The position numbers were made by a program, and so were the translations under genes. A model generated the notes under the pieces. The model saw only the letters and a list, made by a program, of their open reading frames with translations, was not told the origin of the DNA and made no database searches. DNA of 64,000 nt from an uncultured Sterolibacteriaceae bacterium (lineage in GTDB: Bacteria; Pseudomonadota; Gammaproteobacteria; Burkholderiales; Rhodocyclaceae): assembly GCA_937888595.1 (NCBI GenBank), contig CALARK010000008.1:1-64000 (forward strand), given 5' to 3'. Below are positions 20,743 to 28,806 of the stretch, in pieces (position 1 is the first letter of the stretch; each line of letters begins with the position of its first letter).

Positions 20743-21348
20743 TTATTCGCCGACCACGTCGGCGCCCTTGGGGGGCACGAAGCGGAACGTGTCCTTTGGC
20801 AGGACCGGGTGCGGCTGGAAATCGGTGAATAGCAGCGTGGTGCTCTGGCCGAAGTTGTCCTGGACTTCCATGAGGCGCGGCAAGTTGTTCGACAGCCCGA
20901 TGCGCACGCGGGCGAAGGTGCTGTCCGGCGCCTTGGGCACGGCGTCAATGATTTCCAGCCCATCGGCCGCGCCGGCTTCGCTCAACGTGAAGTGCCTGTC
21001 CAGCCCTTCGCCGGTCAACAAGGCGGCCGGCGTGGCGCCGAGCGTCTTGTCCACCTTGCCGACCGTCACCTGGTTCAGGTCGGCATCGAAAGTCCACAGC
21101 TTTTCGCCGTCGGCGACGAGGAGCAGCTTGTAGGGCTTTTCATAGCTCCAACGCAGCTTTCCGGGGCGGGCGAGGGCAAAGCTGCCGGTGGAATTCTGCG
21201 GCTTGCGGCCGGACTTGGCGACGACGGACTGGGCAAACGTGCCTTGCGCCGCATGGGTGTCGGCCCAGAAGGCCTTGAGCTGGTCGATGCCGGCGGCGGT
21301 GCTCAGGCTGGAGAAGAGCAGGCCGCTGATGAGAATTAAGGTACGCAT
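20743..21348 (-). CDS. lolA: outer-membrane lipoprotein carrier protein LolA
   Basis: A periplasmic chaperone that ferries lipoproteins from LolCDE to LolB. The 201-aa product begins with a signal peptide (MRTLILISGLLFSSLSTAAG). The mature part has the LolA pattern: GTFAQ, GSFALARPGKLRWSYEKPY, LLVADGEKLWTFDADLNQV, and the C-terminal LPRLMEVQDNFGQSTTLLF and FRFVPPKGADVV. Its position between ftsK and rarA is the conserved order and supports the call. Confidence 0.93.
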   Translation of the reverse strand: MRTLILISGLLFSSLSTAAGIDQLKAFWADTHAAQGTFAQSVVAKSGRKPQNSTGSFALARPGKLRWSYEKPYKLLLVADGEKLWTFDADLNQVTVGKVDKTLGATPAALLTGEGLDRHFTLSEAGAADGLEIIDAVPKAPDSTFARVRIGLSNNLPRLMEVQDNFGQSTTLLFTDFQPHPVLPKDTFRFVPPKGADVVGE

Positions 21349-21382
21349 GGGAGCATTATCGCCGATCCATCACGCAGGCACC

Positions 21383-21405
21383 GCCGTCCCGCAGGCGCCG
21401 ACTTT
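21383..21405 (+). repeat. 23-bp dispersed repeat, 1 mismatch, between lolA and fic
   Basis: Lies in the divergent gap upstream of both lolA and the fic gene, with the ACTTT end facing fic. Confidence 0.9.
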
Positions 21406-21534
21406 TACGGTAGATTTCATCGACAATTCAAAGTTAGGTTGTTGTAATGACAAACTTACCGACCGACAAGAAAAAACCGGCGCCAGCTGGGCGGACGCTT
21501 GTCTCAAATCGGGCTTCGTGCGACGATGCCGCCC

Positions 21535-22283
21535 ATGAGTCCGAACCGCATCCGACAAATCGATCAGAAACTGAACCAATGGCGCGCCCAGCATCCGGAC
21601 GCGGCCAGCCGGCGCGCCGCCTATCGGGCGATGGTGCTGGACTTCACGCTGAGCTCGATGTCGCTGGAGAACGAGCCGGTGGATCGGCAGCGCCTGCAGG
21701 CCCGGCTGACTCGACCCGGCCGCTAGACGCAACACGCGAACTGGCGACCGCCGCCGGTCCCAAGCCGTACAGCGAAGTCGCGGAAGCGTTGGCCGAAAAT
21801 GTCGCCCGCTGCCTCGATGAACTGCTGGACAACGCTCCCGGCGATATCGTCATCACGCCAGGGTGGCTGCGCGATATTCATCGTCGTATTGCCGGCGAGA
21901 TGTTTCCCGACTGGGCCGGACTGTGGCGCAACACCGAGGTTCAGGTCGGCACCCATTTCCCACTATCGCCCCACGACGTGCCCGTTTATATCCAAAACTT
22001 CTGTCTCGACCTGGAGGAGCGCCTGCGCCACCTTGGCGATGCAGAGACGCTGGCCGAATTGCTGGCCTGGGTCGACTGGCGCTTCCAGTGGATTCACCCA
22101 TTCAAGGATTTCAACGGCCGCGTCGGTCGCATCCTGTTGGTGGCCCTGAGCTACAAGCTCGGCCTTCCTCCCGTCGATCCAGCGGAAACGGAGGAGCGGC
22201 GACAGCGCTATTTCGAGGCATTGCGTGCCGCCGATACCGGCGACTCGACGCCCCTGAAGACGATCTGGCTTGACCGGCTCTGA
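21535..22283 (+). pseudogene. fic: Fic-domain protein gene split by a frameshift
   Basis: Fic enzymes transfer AMP or similar groups to target proteins. The N-terminal part, from ATG 21535 (MSPNRIRQIDQKLNQW) to about 21720, is in one frame and carries the class II autoinhibitory motif S-x3-E-N (SMSLENEP). The catalytic part is in another frame, from about 21700 to 22283, with HPFKDFNGRVGR. In that frame the upstream sequence is low-complexity nonsense. A one-base insertion (or two-base deletion) near 21690-21726 would explain it; I see no slippery heptamer for programmed shifting. A sequencing error is the main alternative. The gene is flanked by inverted copies of the 23-bp repeat. Confidence 0.72.
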
Positions 22284-22305
22284 AAGTCGGCGCCGGCGGG
22301 ACGGC
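22283..22305 (-). repeat. 23-bp dispersed repeat, perfect copy, after fic
   Basis: Its first base is the last base of the fic stop codon. It fills the short gap between the convergent fic and ftsK genes, with the ACTTT end facing fic. Confidence 0.9.
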
Positions 22306-22308
22306 GCT

Positions 22309-24642
22309 CTATTCCGCTGTTTCCGGCACCAAGACCTCGCGCTGCCCGGCGCCGTTCGCACGCGAAACGAGCCCGGCCTTCTCCATGGCCTCGATCATGC
22401 GCGCGGCGCGGTTGTAGCCGATCCTCAAGTGGCGCTGGACCAGCGAGATCGACGGCCGGCGCTCGCGCAGGACGATCTCGACGGCCTGGTCGTACATCGG
22501 ATCGCTTTCCATGTCGCCGCCCTCGCCGCCACCCGCCGCTTCATTCTCGGAGGGCGGCGCGGCCAGCACGTCGGTGACGAATTCCGGCTTGCCGACCTTG
22601 CGCAGGTGGTCGACGACGCGATGCACCTCGTCGTCGGCGACGAAGGCGCCATGCACGCGCGTCGGCAGGCCGGTGCCCGGCGCGAGGTAGAGCATGTCGC
22701 CCTGGCCGAGCAGCGCCTCGGCGCCCATCTGGTCGAGGATGGTGCGTGAGTCGATCTTGCTCGACACCTGGAAGGCGATGCGGGTCGGGATGTTGGCCTT
22801 GATCAGGCCGGTGATGACGTCGACGCTCGGCCGCTGGGTGGCGAGGATCAGGTGGATGCCCGATGCCCGCGCCTTCTGCGCCAGGCGGGCGATCAGTTCC
22901 TCGACCTTCTTGCCGACCACCATCATCAGGTCGGCCAGTTCGTCGATGACGACGACGATGTAGGGCAGCGTCTTGAGCGAAGGCGCGCCGGCCTCGGGAT
23001 CGCCCGGCAGGGCGAGCGGATCGGGGATGCGTTCGCCGGCCTTTTCGGCCTCCTTGATCTTGTTGTTGAAGCCCGCGAGGTTGCGCACGCCGAGTGCGCT
23101 CATCAGCTTGTAGCGGCGCTCCATCTCGCCAACGCACCAGTGCAGCGCGTTGGCGGCCTTGTTCATGTCGGTGACGACGGGGGCCAGCAGGTGCGGGATG
23201 CCTTCGTAGACCGACAGTTCCAGCATCTTCGGATCGACGAGGATCAGGCGCACGTCCTTCGGTTCGGACTTGTAGAGCAGCGAGAGGATCATCGCGTTGA
23301 TGCCCACCGACTTGCCCGAGCCGGTGGTGCCGGCCACCAGCAGGTGGGGCATCTTGGCGAGGTCGGTGACCACGGGCTGGCCGGAAATATCCTTGCCGAG
23401 CGCCATCGCCAGATGCGAGTGCATGTCGTGATAGATCTTGGCGCCGACGATCTCCGTAAGGCGCACGGTCTGGCGGCGCGGGTTGGGCAGTTCGAGCGCC
23501 ATGCAGCTCTTGCCCGGCACCGTCTCGACGACGCGGATGCTGACGAGCGAGAGGGCGCGCGCCAGATCCTTGGCGAGGCCGACGATGGTTGCGCCTTTCA
23601 CGCCGGTGGCCGGCTCGATCTCGTAGCGCGTCACCACCGGGCCGGGGTGGGCCGACATGACCTGCACCGTCACGCCGAAGTCGGCAAGCTTGCGCTCGAT
23701 CAGCCGCGAAGTGAATTCGAGCGTGTCGGCGGAGGGCAGGTCCTCGCTGTTGTGGCTGGCCTCGTCGAGCAGGCGCAGCGGCGGCAGCGCCTCGCCGGGC
23801 GCATCGAAGAACATCGGCACCTGGCGCTCCTTCTCGATGCGCGCCTCGGCCTTCTTCGCCAGCGGAATTTCGAGATCGACCGGCTCGATCTTCACCGGCG
23901 GCGGCGGATTGATCTCGACGCGCTTGCGTTCCTCGGCCACGACCGCCTCGCGGCGCGAGGCCAGCACCCGACCGTAGCGGCGATCCTGCCAGCCTTCCCA
24001 GAGCGCGATGGCGCTGAACCACGAAGCTTCCAGCAGGCCACCGAACTTCTCGACGAACCACAGCCAGGACATACCGGTCGCGAAGCTCCAGCCGGCCATC
24101 AGGATGGCCATCAGGATCAACGTCCCTCCGGTGAAGCCGAGGAAGGTGGCCGCCAGCCGGCTGACTTCGTGGCCCAGCAGGCCGCCTGGCGCCAGTGGAA
24201 GGCTAGCGGCCGCGCTCCAAAAGCGCATCGCCTCGATGCCGCTGCTGGCCAGCAGCAGGATGGCGAAACCCGTCAGCGCGATGAACAGCGGGCGGCGGTC
24301 CTGGCCGAACAGCCAGCTCACGCGGTGATAGCCATGGGCCACCAGCAGCAGCAGCAGGCCGACCCACCACCAGGCGGAGAGGCCGAACAGGTAGAGCATC
24401 AGGTCGGCCAGCCAGGCGCCGAAGCGCCCGCCGGGATTGGCGATCACCTCGACGCTGGCGGCCTGCGACCAGCCGGGATCGCCCTTGTCGTAGCCCCAGA
24501 GAATCAATGCGAGATAGAGGCCGACCGCGGCAACGGCGAGCCAGCGGGCCTCGTGCACGATCGCAGCGATACGCTCGGGCAGCGGCTGGGAGGGATTCAG
24601 TTTTTGCGACATGGAGAGGGAGGCCATAGAAACATTTGCCAT
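22309..24642 (-). CDS. ftsK: DNA translocase FtsK
   Basis: FtsK sits at the septum, pumps chromosomal DNA and triggers XerCD at dif. From the ATG at 24642 it is 777 aa; other ATGs 9 and 13 codons downstream are also possible and none has a clear ribosome site. Four membrane helices occupy about residues 30-170. The motor domain has Walker A (LLVAGTTGSGKSVGINAM), Walker B (IVVVIDELADLMMVVGKK) and the RQ..P motif ATQRPSVDVITG. A C-terminal gamma winged-helix domain (DQAVEIVLRERRPSISLVQRHL, GYNRAARMIEAME) reads polar DNA sequences. The linker is short compared with E. coli FtsK. Confidence 0.95.
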   Translation of the reverse strand: MANVSMASLSMSQKLNPSQPLPERIAAIVHEARWLAVAAVGLYLALILWGYDKGDPGWSQAASVEVIANPGGRFGAWLADLMLYLFGLSAWWWVGLLLLLVAHGYHRVSWLFGQDRRPLFIALTGFAILLLASSGIEAMRFWSAAASLPLAPGGLLGHEVSRLAATFLGFTGGTLILMAILMAGWSFATGMSWLWFVEKFGGLLEASWFSAIALWEGWQDRRYGRVLASRREAVVAEERKRVEINPPPPVKIEPVDLEIPLAKKAEARIEKERQVPMFFDAPGEALPPLRLLDEASHNSEDLPSADTLEFTSRLIERKLADFGVTVQVMSAHPGPVVTRYEIEPATGVKGATIVGLAKDLARALSLVSIRVVETVPGKSCMALELPNPRRQTVRLTEIVGAKIYHDMHSHLAMALGKDISGQPVVTDLAKMPHLLVAGTTGSGKSVGINAMILSLLYKSEPKDVRLILVDPKMLELSVYEGIPHLLAPVVTDMNKAANALHWCVGEMERRYKLMSALGVRNLAGFNNKIKEAEKAGERIPDPLALPGDPEAGAPSLKTLPYIVVVIDELADLMMVVGKKVEELIARLAQKARASGIHLILATQRPSVDVITGLIKANIPTRIAFQVSSKIDSRTILDQMGAEALLGQGDMLYLAPGTGLPTRVHGAFVADDEVHRVVDHLRKVGKPEFVTDVLAAPPSENEAAGGGEGGDMESDPMYDQAVEIVLRERRPSISLVQRHLRIGYNRAARMIEAMEKAGLVSRANGAGQREVLVPETAE

Positions 24643-24756
24643 GAACGGGCTCGCTGACACCAGAGGGAAATACGGAAAAACGACCGCCCGATTGTCTCGC
24701 GTCGCCCCCTTGAAGAACGCCGGAACAGCGGAACATTCCCTCCCATATCGGCGCCT

Positions 24757-24762
24757 TATAAT
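24757..24762 (+). promoter_or_regulatory. -10 element of the trxB promoter
   Basis: A consensus TATAAT lies 29 bp before the trxB ATG. The leader then has AAGGAT as ribosome site. No clear -35 is seen at 16-18 bp. Confidence 0.5.
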
Positions 24763-24791
24763 CGTGCGCACCGAACCAGAAAGGATTCCGC

Positions 24792-25742
24792 ATGTCCGCT
24801 CGCCACATCAAGCTCCTGATCCTCGGCTCCGGCCCGGCCGGCTACACCGCCGCCGTCTATGCCGCGCGCGCCAACCTCAAGCCCGTGATCATCACCGGCA
24901 TGGCCCAGGGCGGCCAGTTGATGACCACCACCGAGGTGGATAACTGGCCGGCCGACGCCGACGGCGTGCAGGGCCCCGACCTGATGGCGCGCTTCGAGAA
25001 GCACGCCCAGCGCTTCGGTACCGAGATCCTCTTCGACCACATCCACACCGCCAAGCTGACCGAGAAGCCGATGCGCCTGATCGGCGACGCCGGCGAATAC
25101 ACCTGCGACGCGCTGATCATCGCCACCGGCGCCTCGGCCCAGTACCTCGGCCTGCCCTCGGAACAGGCCTTTTCCGGCAAGGGTGTCTCGGCCTGCGCCA
25201 CCTGCGACGGCTTCTTCTACCGCGACCAGCCGGTCGCCGTGATCGGCGGCGGCAACACGGCCGTCGAGGAGGCGCTCTATCTCGCCAACATCGCCAGCAG
25301 CGTCACGCTGGTGCATCGCCGCGACAAGTTCCGCGCCGAGAAGATCATGCAGGACAAACTGTTTGAAAAAGTGGCCGCCGGCAAGATCATCCTCAAGCTC
25401 GACAGCACGCTCGACGAGGTGCTCGGCGACAAGACCGGCGTCACCGGCATGCGCATCAAGAACGTCAAGACCGGTGCGACCGAGGACATCAAGCTGCAGG
25501 GCGTCTTCATCGCCATCGGCCACAAGCCGAATACCGACATCTTCGCCGGCCAGCTCGAGATGCAGAACGGCTACATCGTGACCCAGGCCGGCCGCGACGG
25601 CAACGCCACCGCCACCTCGATTCCCGGCGTGTTCGCCGCCGGCGACGTGCAGGACATGATCTACAAGCAGGCCTGCACCTCGGCCGCTTCCGGTTGCCAG
25701 GCCGCGCTGGACGCCGAGAAGTACCTCGACAACCTTAACTGA
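24792..25742 (+). CDS. trxB: thioredoxin reductase
   Basis: A flavoenzyme that uses NADPH to reduce thioredoxin in the cytoplasm. The 316-aa product has the normal length. The FAD-binding GSGPAGYTAAVYAARAN is near the N-terminus, the redox-active pair is C135-A-T-C138 (VSACATCDGFFY), the NADPH site is VIGGGNTAVEEALYL, and the C-terminal FAD motif is GVFAAGDVQDMIYKQ. AAGGAT precedes the start. An Smr-domain gene follows after 4 bp. Confidence 0.97.
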   Translation: MSARHIKLLILGSGPAGYTAAVYAARANLKPVIITGMAQGGQLMTTTEVDNWPADADGVQGPDLMARFEKHAQRFGTEILFDHIHTAKLTEKPMRLIGDAGEYTCDALIIATGASAQYLGLPSEQAFSGKGVSACATCDGFFYRDQPVAVIGGGNTAVEEALYLANIASSVTLVHRRDKFRAEKIMQDKLFEKVAAGKIILKLDSTLDEVLGDKTGVTGMRIKNVKTGATEDIKLQGVFIAIGHKPNTDIFAGQLEMQNGYIVTQAGRDGNATATSIPGVFAAGDVQDMIYKQACTSAASGCQAALDAEKYLDNLN

Positions 25743-25746
25743 ACCG

Positions 25747-26286
25747 ATGCGGAACGGGACGCTCGATGAAGCATCGCGCGCCCTGTTCCGGGAGGCGGTG
25801 GCAGATGCCGTCCCGCTCGAGCTCGACCGCATCCATCATGAGCCGCCCCCGCCCCCGGCCATTCCCCGCAGCCGGCAGCGCGACGAGCTCGCCGCACTGG
25901 GCGAATCCCTCTCCGATGTCGATCCGCTGCATCTCGCCCTCGAAGGTGGCGACGAAGCCGTCTATCTGAAACCCGGCATGGCGCCGAAGGTGCTCAAGGA
26001 CCTGCGGCGCGGCCGCTGGGTGGTGCAGGCCCATCTCGACCTGCACGGCATGCACCGCGACGAGGCGCGCCACCACGTCGGCCGGTTCCTTGCCGAATGC
26101 CTCGCTCGCCGCCAGCGCTGCGTCCGCATCGTGCATGGCAAGGGCCACGGCTCGCCCGGCCGCGTGCCGGTCCTGAAACGCCTCGTCCTCGGCTGGCTCG
26201 CCCAGCGTCAGGAAGTGCTCGCTTACTGCCAGGCCCGCACCGTCGAAGGCGGGGCGGGAGCGGTCATCGTGCTGCTGACGGGCTGA
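25747..26286 (+). CDS. Smr-domain protein (SmrA-like DNA endonuclease)
   Basis: The 179-aa protein has a variable N-terminal region and a C-terminal Smr domain (about residues 95-178) with the diagnostic motifs LDLHGMHRDEA and VRIVHGKGHGSPG..PVLK. Smr domains are related to the MutS2 C-terminus and can nick DNA or RNA. The E. coli homologues SmrA/SmrB have similar size. It lies 4 bp after trxB and is probably co-transcribed. The cellular role here is unknown. Confidence 0.87.
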   Translation: MRNGTLDEASRALFREAVADAVPLELDRIHHEPPPPPAIPRSRQRDELAALGESLSDVDPLHLALEGGDEAVYLKPGMAPKVLKDLRRGRWVVQAHLDLHGMHRDEARHHVGRFLAECLARRQRCVRIVHGKGHGSPGRVPVLKRLVLGWLAQRQEVLAYCQARTVEGGAGAVIVLLTG

Positions 26287-26300
26287 AGCGCGTCCCGGGC

Positions 26301-26323
26301 GCCGTCCCGCCGGCGCCGACTTC
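26301..26323 (+). repeat. 23-bp dispersed repeat, 1 mismatch, after the smr gene
   Basis: Begins 14 bp after the stop of the Smr-domain gene and reads in the same direction. The only difference from consensus is the last base. Confidence 0.9.
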
Positions 26324-26402
26324 TGGCCTGCGACAATCGGTCGCATTCCCCTGCGCAGAGTGGGGGCGTAGATTGCGCCGAAACGTTCGAGGAGTCCTCG
26401 CC

Positions 26403-26588
26403 ATGAGCCAGACACAGACCGCCAACCAGACTTCCAGCCAGGCCGAGATGGGTTCGCTGCTGCTCGGTGCCGGTTTCGCCCTCGCGTCGCTGATCCTGCT
26501 GCCGGCCGTCGCGCAGAAGATCGGCATGGGCTCCAGCCTGACCATCGCCCTGCGCGGCGCCTTGATGAGGGCGGCCAACCGACTCTGA
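26403..26588 (+). CDS. small single-pass membrane protein of unknown function (61 aa)
   Basis: An ATG at 26403 with GAGGAG nearby opens a 61-residue protein. It has a polar Gln/Thr/Ser-rich start (MSQTQTANQTSSQAEMG), one or two hydrophobic stretches (LLLGAGFALASLILLPAVAQKI) and a basic end (RGALMRAANRL). I do not recognise a family. It is followed by a terminator-like hairpin, which suggests a separate short transcript. Coding is likely but not certain. Confidence 0.6.
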   Translation: MSQTQTANQTSSQAEMGSLLLGAGFALASLILLPAVAQKIGMGSSLTIALRGALMRAANRL

Positions 26589-26615
26589 TATCCTCGCCGC
26601 ACTTCACCATCCGTT

Positions 26616-26647
26616 CAGGGGGCTACCGGTTCGCCGGGCGCCCCCTG
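26616..26647 (+). terminator. terminator-like hairpin after the 61-aa gene
   Basis: CAGGGGGC and GCCCCCTG form an 8-bp stem around a loop that contains a smaller CCGG..CCGG stem. The tail (TTGTCGTTGCTT) is only moderately T-rich. Confidence 0.45.
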
Positions 26648-26667
26648 TTGTCGTTGCTTCCAGTCTC

Positions 26668-26997
26668 ATGCGTCCCGCCCACCGCGCCCTGCTCCTGCTG
26701 CTTTGCCTGTTCGCCGCATTCCTGCTCAGCTTCGCCGATGCGTGGCGGCTGCGGACCCTGCGCGCCGCGCTGACCCATGAATCCGCCGTGCTGGTCGAGC
26801 GCCTCGGCCTGACCGATCCGGTGCTGTTCACCGAAGCGCGCTACACCCGCCACCCTTCGCAGGCCGACCTGCAGTCGGCCTTCCAGGACCATCCCGTCGC
26901 CCTCGAACACTTCCCCACCGGCTCGCTGATCGCCCCGCCGGCCGGCCTACTCGAAGCCTATGAACACCTGGATCGAAAAACAGCGTCACCTGATTGA
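26668..26997 (+). CDS. exported or membrane-anchored protein of unknown function (109 aa)
   Basis: The product starts with a strong hydrophobic segment (MRPAHRALLLLLCLFAAFLLSF) and continues as a short periplasmic-type domain with no cysteines. I do not recognise the family. Its end overlaps the start of the FtsX-like permease by 38 bp, so it is translationally coupled and probably a subunit or accessory of that ABC transporter. Confidence 0.65.
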   Translation: MRPAHRALLLLLCLFAAFLLSFADAWRLRTLRAALTHESAVLVERLGLTDPVLFTEARYTRHPSQADLQSAFQDHPVALEHFPTGSLIAPPAGLLEAYEHLDRKTASPD

Positions 26998-28096
26998 TTT
27001 CACGCTCGCCTCGCTGGCGCGGCGCAAGGGCAAGAACCTCGGCCTGCTGTTCATCTACACCCTGCTGGTGTTCGTGCTCGCCTCGGTGGCGCTCTACACC
27101 CATGCGCTGCGCACCGAGGCGCAGAAGGTGCTGGCCGGCACGCCCGAGATCGTCCTGCAGCGGTTGGTGGCCGGCCGCCACGACCTGATCCCGCCCGGCT
27201 ACATCGAACAGATCGGCCGCATTCGTGGCGTGCAGAAGAAGGAAGGCCGCCTCTGGGGCTACTACTACGACAGCGTGGTCAAGGCCAACTACACCTTCAT
27301 GGCACCGCGCGACCTGAAGATCGAACGTGGCGAAATCATCGTCGGCCCGGCGCTGGAACGTTCGCGCGGGCTGGCGGCCGGCAACGGCATCTCCTTCCGT
27401 TCGTATTCGGGCGAACTGCACACCTTCATCATCGCCGACGTCCTGCCGCAGAACTCCGAACTGGTCAGCGCCGACCTGGTGCTGATGCACGAGGCCGACT
27501 TCCGCGCCTTCTTCAAGTATCCGGAAGGCCATTTCACCGACGTCGCGATGTCGGTCGCCAACCCGCAGGAAATCAAGAACGTGGCAATCAAGCTGATGGA
27601 CAGCCTGCCCGACTCGCGGCCGATCCTGCGCGACGAGGTGCTGCGCACCTATGCCTCGATCTTCGACTGGCGCGAGGGCATCATGCTGGCGCTGCTCTCG
27701 GCCGCGATCCTCGCCTTCGGCATCTTCGCCTGGGAAAAGGCCGCCGGCCTGTCGGCCGAGGAAAAGCGCGAGATCGGCATCCTCAAGGCGATCGGCTGGG
27801 AAACCGGCGACGTGATCAAGATGAAATTCTGGGAAGGCCTGCTGATCTCGCTGACCGCTTTTTTCGCCGGCTACGTCGCCGCCTACCTGCATGTCTTCCA
27901 TTTCGACGCCATCCTGTTCGAATCGGTGCTGAAGGGCTGGGCGGTGCTCTACCCGCGCTTCACCCTACCGCCGCACATCGACGGCCTGCAGGTGGCCACG
28001 CTGTTCTTCTTCACCGTGTTCCCCTACACGGCGGCGGTGCTGGTGCCGATCTGGCGCGCGGCGACCACCGATCCCGACACCGTGATGAGGGGATAG
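26960..28096 (+). CDS. FtsX-like ABC transporter permease
   Basis: A 378-aa inner-membrane protein of the MacB/LolC-type permease fold. One helix is near residues 28-50, a large periplasmic domain follows (about 55-235), and three helices are in the last 150 residues (LALLSAAILAFGIFAWEKAAG, LLISLTAFFAGYVAAYL, LFFFTVFPYTAAVLVPIW). The cytoplasmic stretch AEEKREIGILKAIGWETGDVI is the typical coupling region. With the ATPase gene 4 bp downstream it should form a mechanotransmission or export system; the substrate is unknown. Confidence 0.85.
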   Translation: MNTWIEKQRHLIDFTLASLARRKGKNLGLLFIYTLLVFVLASVALYTHALRTEAQKVLAGTPEIVLQRLVAGRHDLIPPGYIEQIGRIRGVQKKEGRLWGYYYDSVVKANYTFMAPRDLKIERGEIIVGPALERSRGLAAGNGISFRSYSGELHTFIIADVLPQNSELVSADLVLMHEADFRAFFKYPEGHFTDVAMSVANPQEIKNVAIKLMDSLPDSRPILRDEVLRTYASIFDWREGIMLALLSAAILAFGIFAWEKAAGLSAEEKREIGILKAIGWETGDVIKMKFWEGLLISLTAFFAGYVAAYLHVFHFDAILFESVLKGWAVLYPRFTLPPHIDGLQVATLFFFTVFPYTAAVLVPIWRAATTDPDTVMRG

Positions 28097-28100
28097 CCAG

Positions 28101-28778
28101 ATGCTTGAACTGACCAACATCCGCAAGGCCTTCAACCAGGGCAGGCACAACGAGTACTGGGCGCTCGACGGCATCGAGCTGGCCATCCCGGAAAAGCAGG
28201 TCACCGCGCTACGCGGCCCCTCCGGCTCGGGCAAGACCACGCTGCTGACCATCCTCGGCTGCCTCGCCCGCCCGACCGAGGGGCGCGTACGGCTCAAGGG
28301 CGAGGACATTTCGGGGCTGCCCGAACGCTTCCTGACCGAGATCCGCCGCCAGACCTTCGGCTTCATCTTCCAGCAGTTCAATCTGGTCCGCGGCATGTCG
28401 GCGATCGACAACGTCATCCTGTCCGCCTACCCGACCGGCCGGCCGCGCAAGGACCTGCTGCTCAAGGCGGAGTCGCTGCTCGCCGGCGTCGATCTCGGCC
28501 ACCGCCGCGATGCGAAGGTGGAATGGCTGTCCGGCGGCGAACAGCAGCGCGTCGCCATCTGCCGCGCGCTGATCAACGACCCCGAGCTGCTGATCGCCGA
28601 CGAGCCGACCGCGAACCTCGACACCCGGCTGTCGAAGGAATTCCTCGCCATCCTCGAAAGGCTGGCGGATAGCGGCCGCACCATCGTGCTGACCAGCCAT
28701 GACCCGATGGTCGTCGAATCCGACGTGGTGGATTTCATCGTCAGCCTGCGCGACGGCAAGATCGTGGACGAGAAATGA
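28101..28778 (+). CDS. ABC transporter ATP-binding protein (LolD/MacB type)
   Basis: The 225-aa ATPase partner of the upstream permease. It has Walker A GPSGSGKTT, Q-loop FGFIFQQFNLV, signature LSGGEQQRVAICRAL, Walker B LLIADEPTANLD and H-loop TSHD. The sequence belongs to the short ATPases paired with FtsX-like permeases. A copy of the 23-bp repeat starts one base after its stop codon. Confidence 0.92.
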   Translation: MLELTNIRKAFNQGRHNEYWALDGIELAIPEKQVTALRGPSGSGKTTLLTILGCLARPTEGRVRLKGEDISGLPERFLTEIRRQTFGFIFQQFNLVRGMSAIDNVILSAYPTGRPRKDLLLKAESLLAGVDLGHRRDAKVEWLSGGEQQRVAICRALINDPELLIADEPTANLDTRLSKEFLAILERLADSGRTIVLTSHDPMVVESDVVDFIVSLRDGKIVDEK

Positions 28779-28779
28779 T

Positions 28780-28802
28780 GCCGTCCCGCCAGCGCCGACT
28801 TT
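28780..28802 (+). repeat. 23-bp dispersed repeat, 1 mismatch, between two operon genes
   Basis: Starts one base after the ATPase stop and ends 4 bases before the next ATG, so it occupies almost the whole intergenic space, including the place of a ribosome site. Confidence 0.9.
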
Positions 28803-28806
28803 CCAG

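Noticed and set aside
21447..21690. Upstream part of the long fic-containing frame starting at 21447
   Set aside because: Translation is low-complexity; the real Fic N-terminus with its inhibitory motif is in another frame over the same bases.
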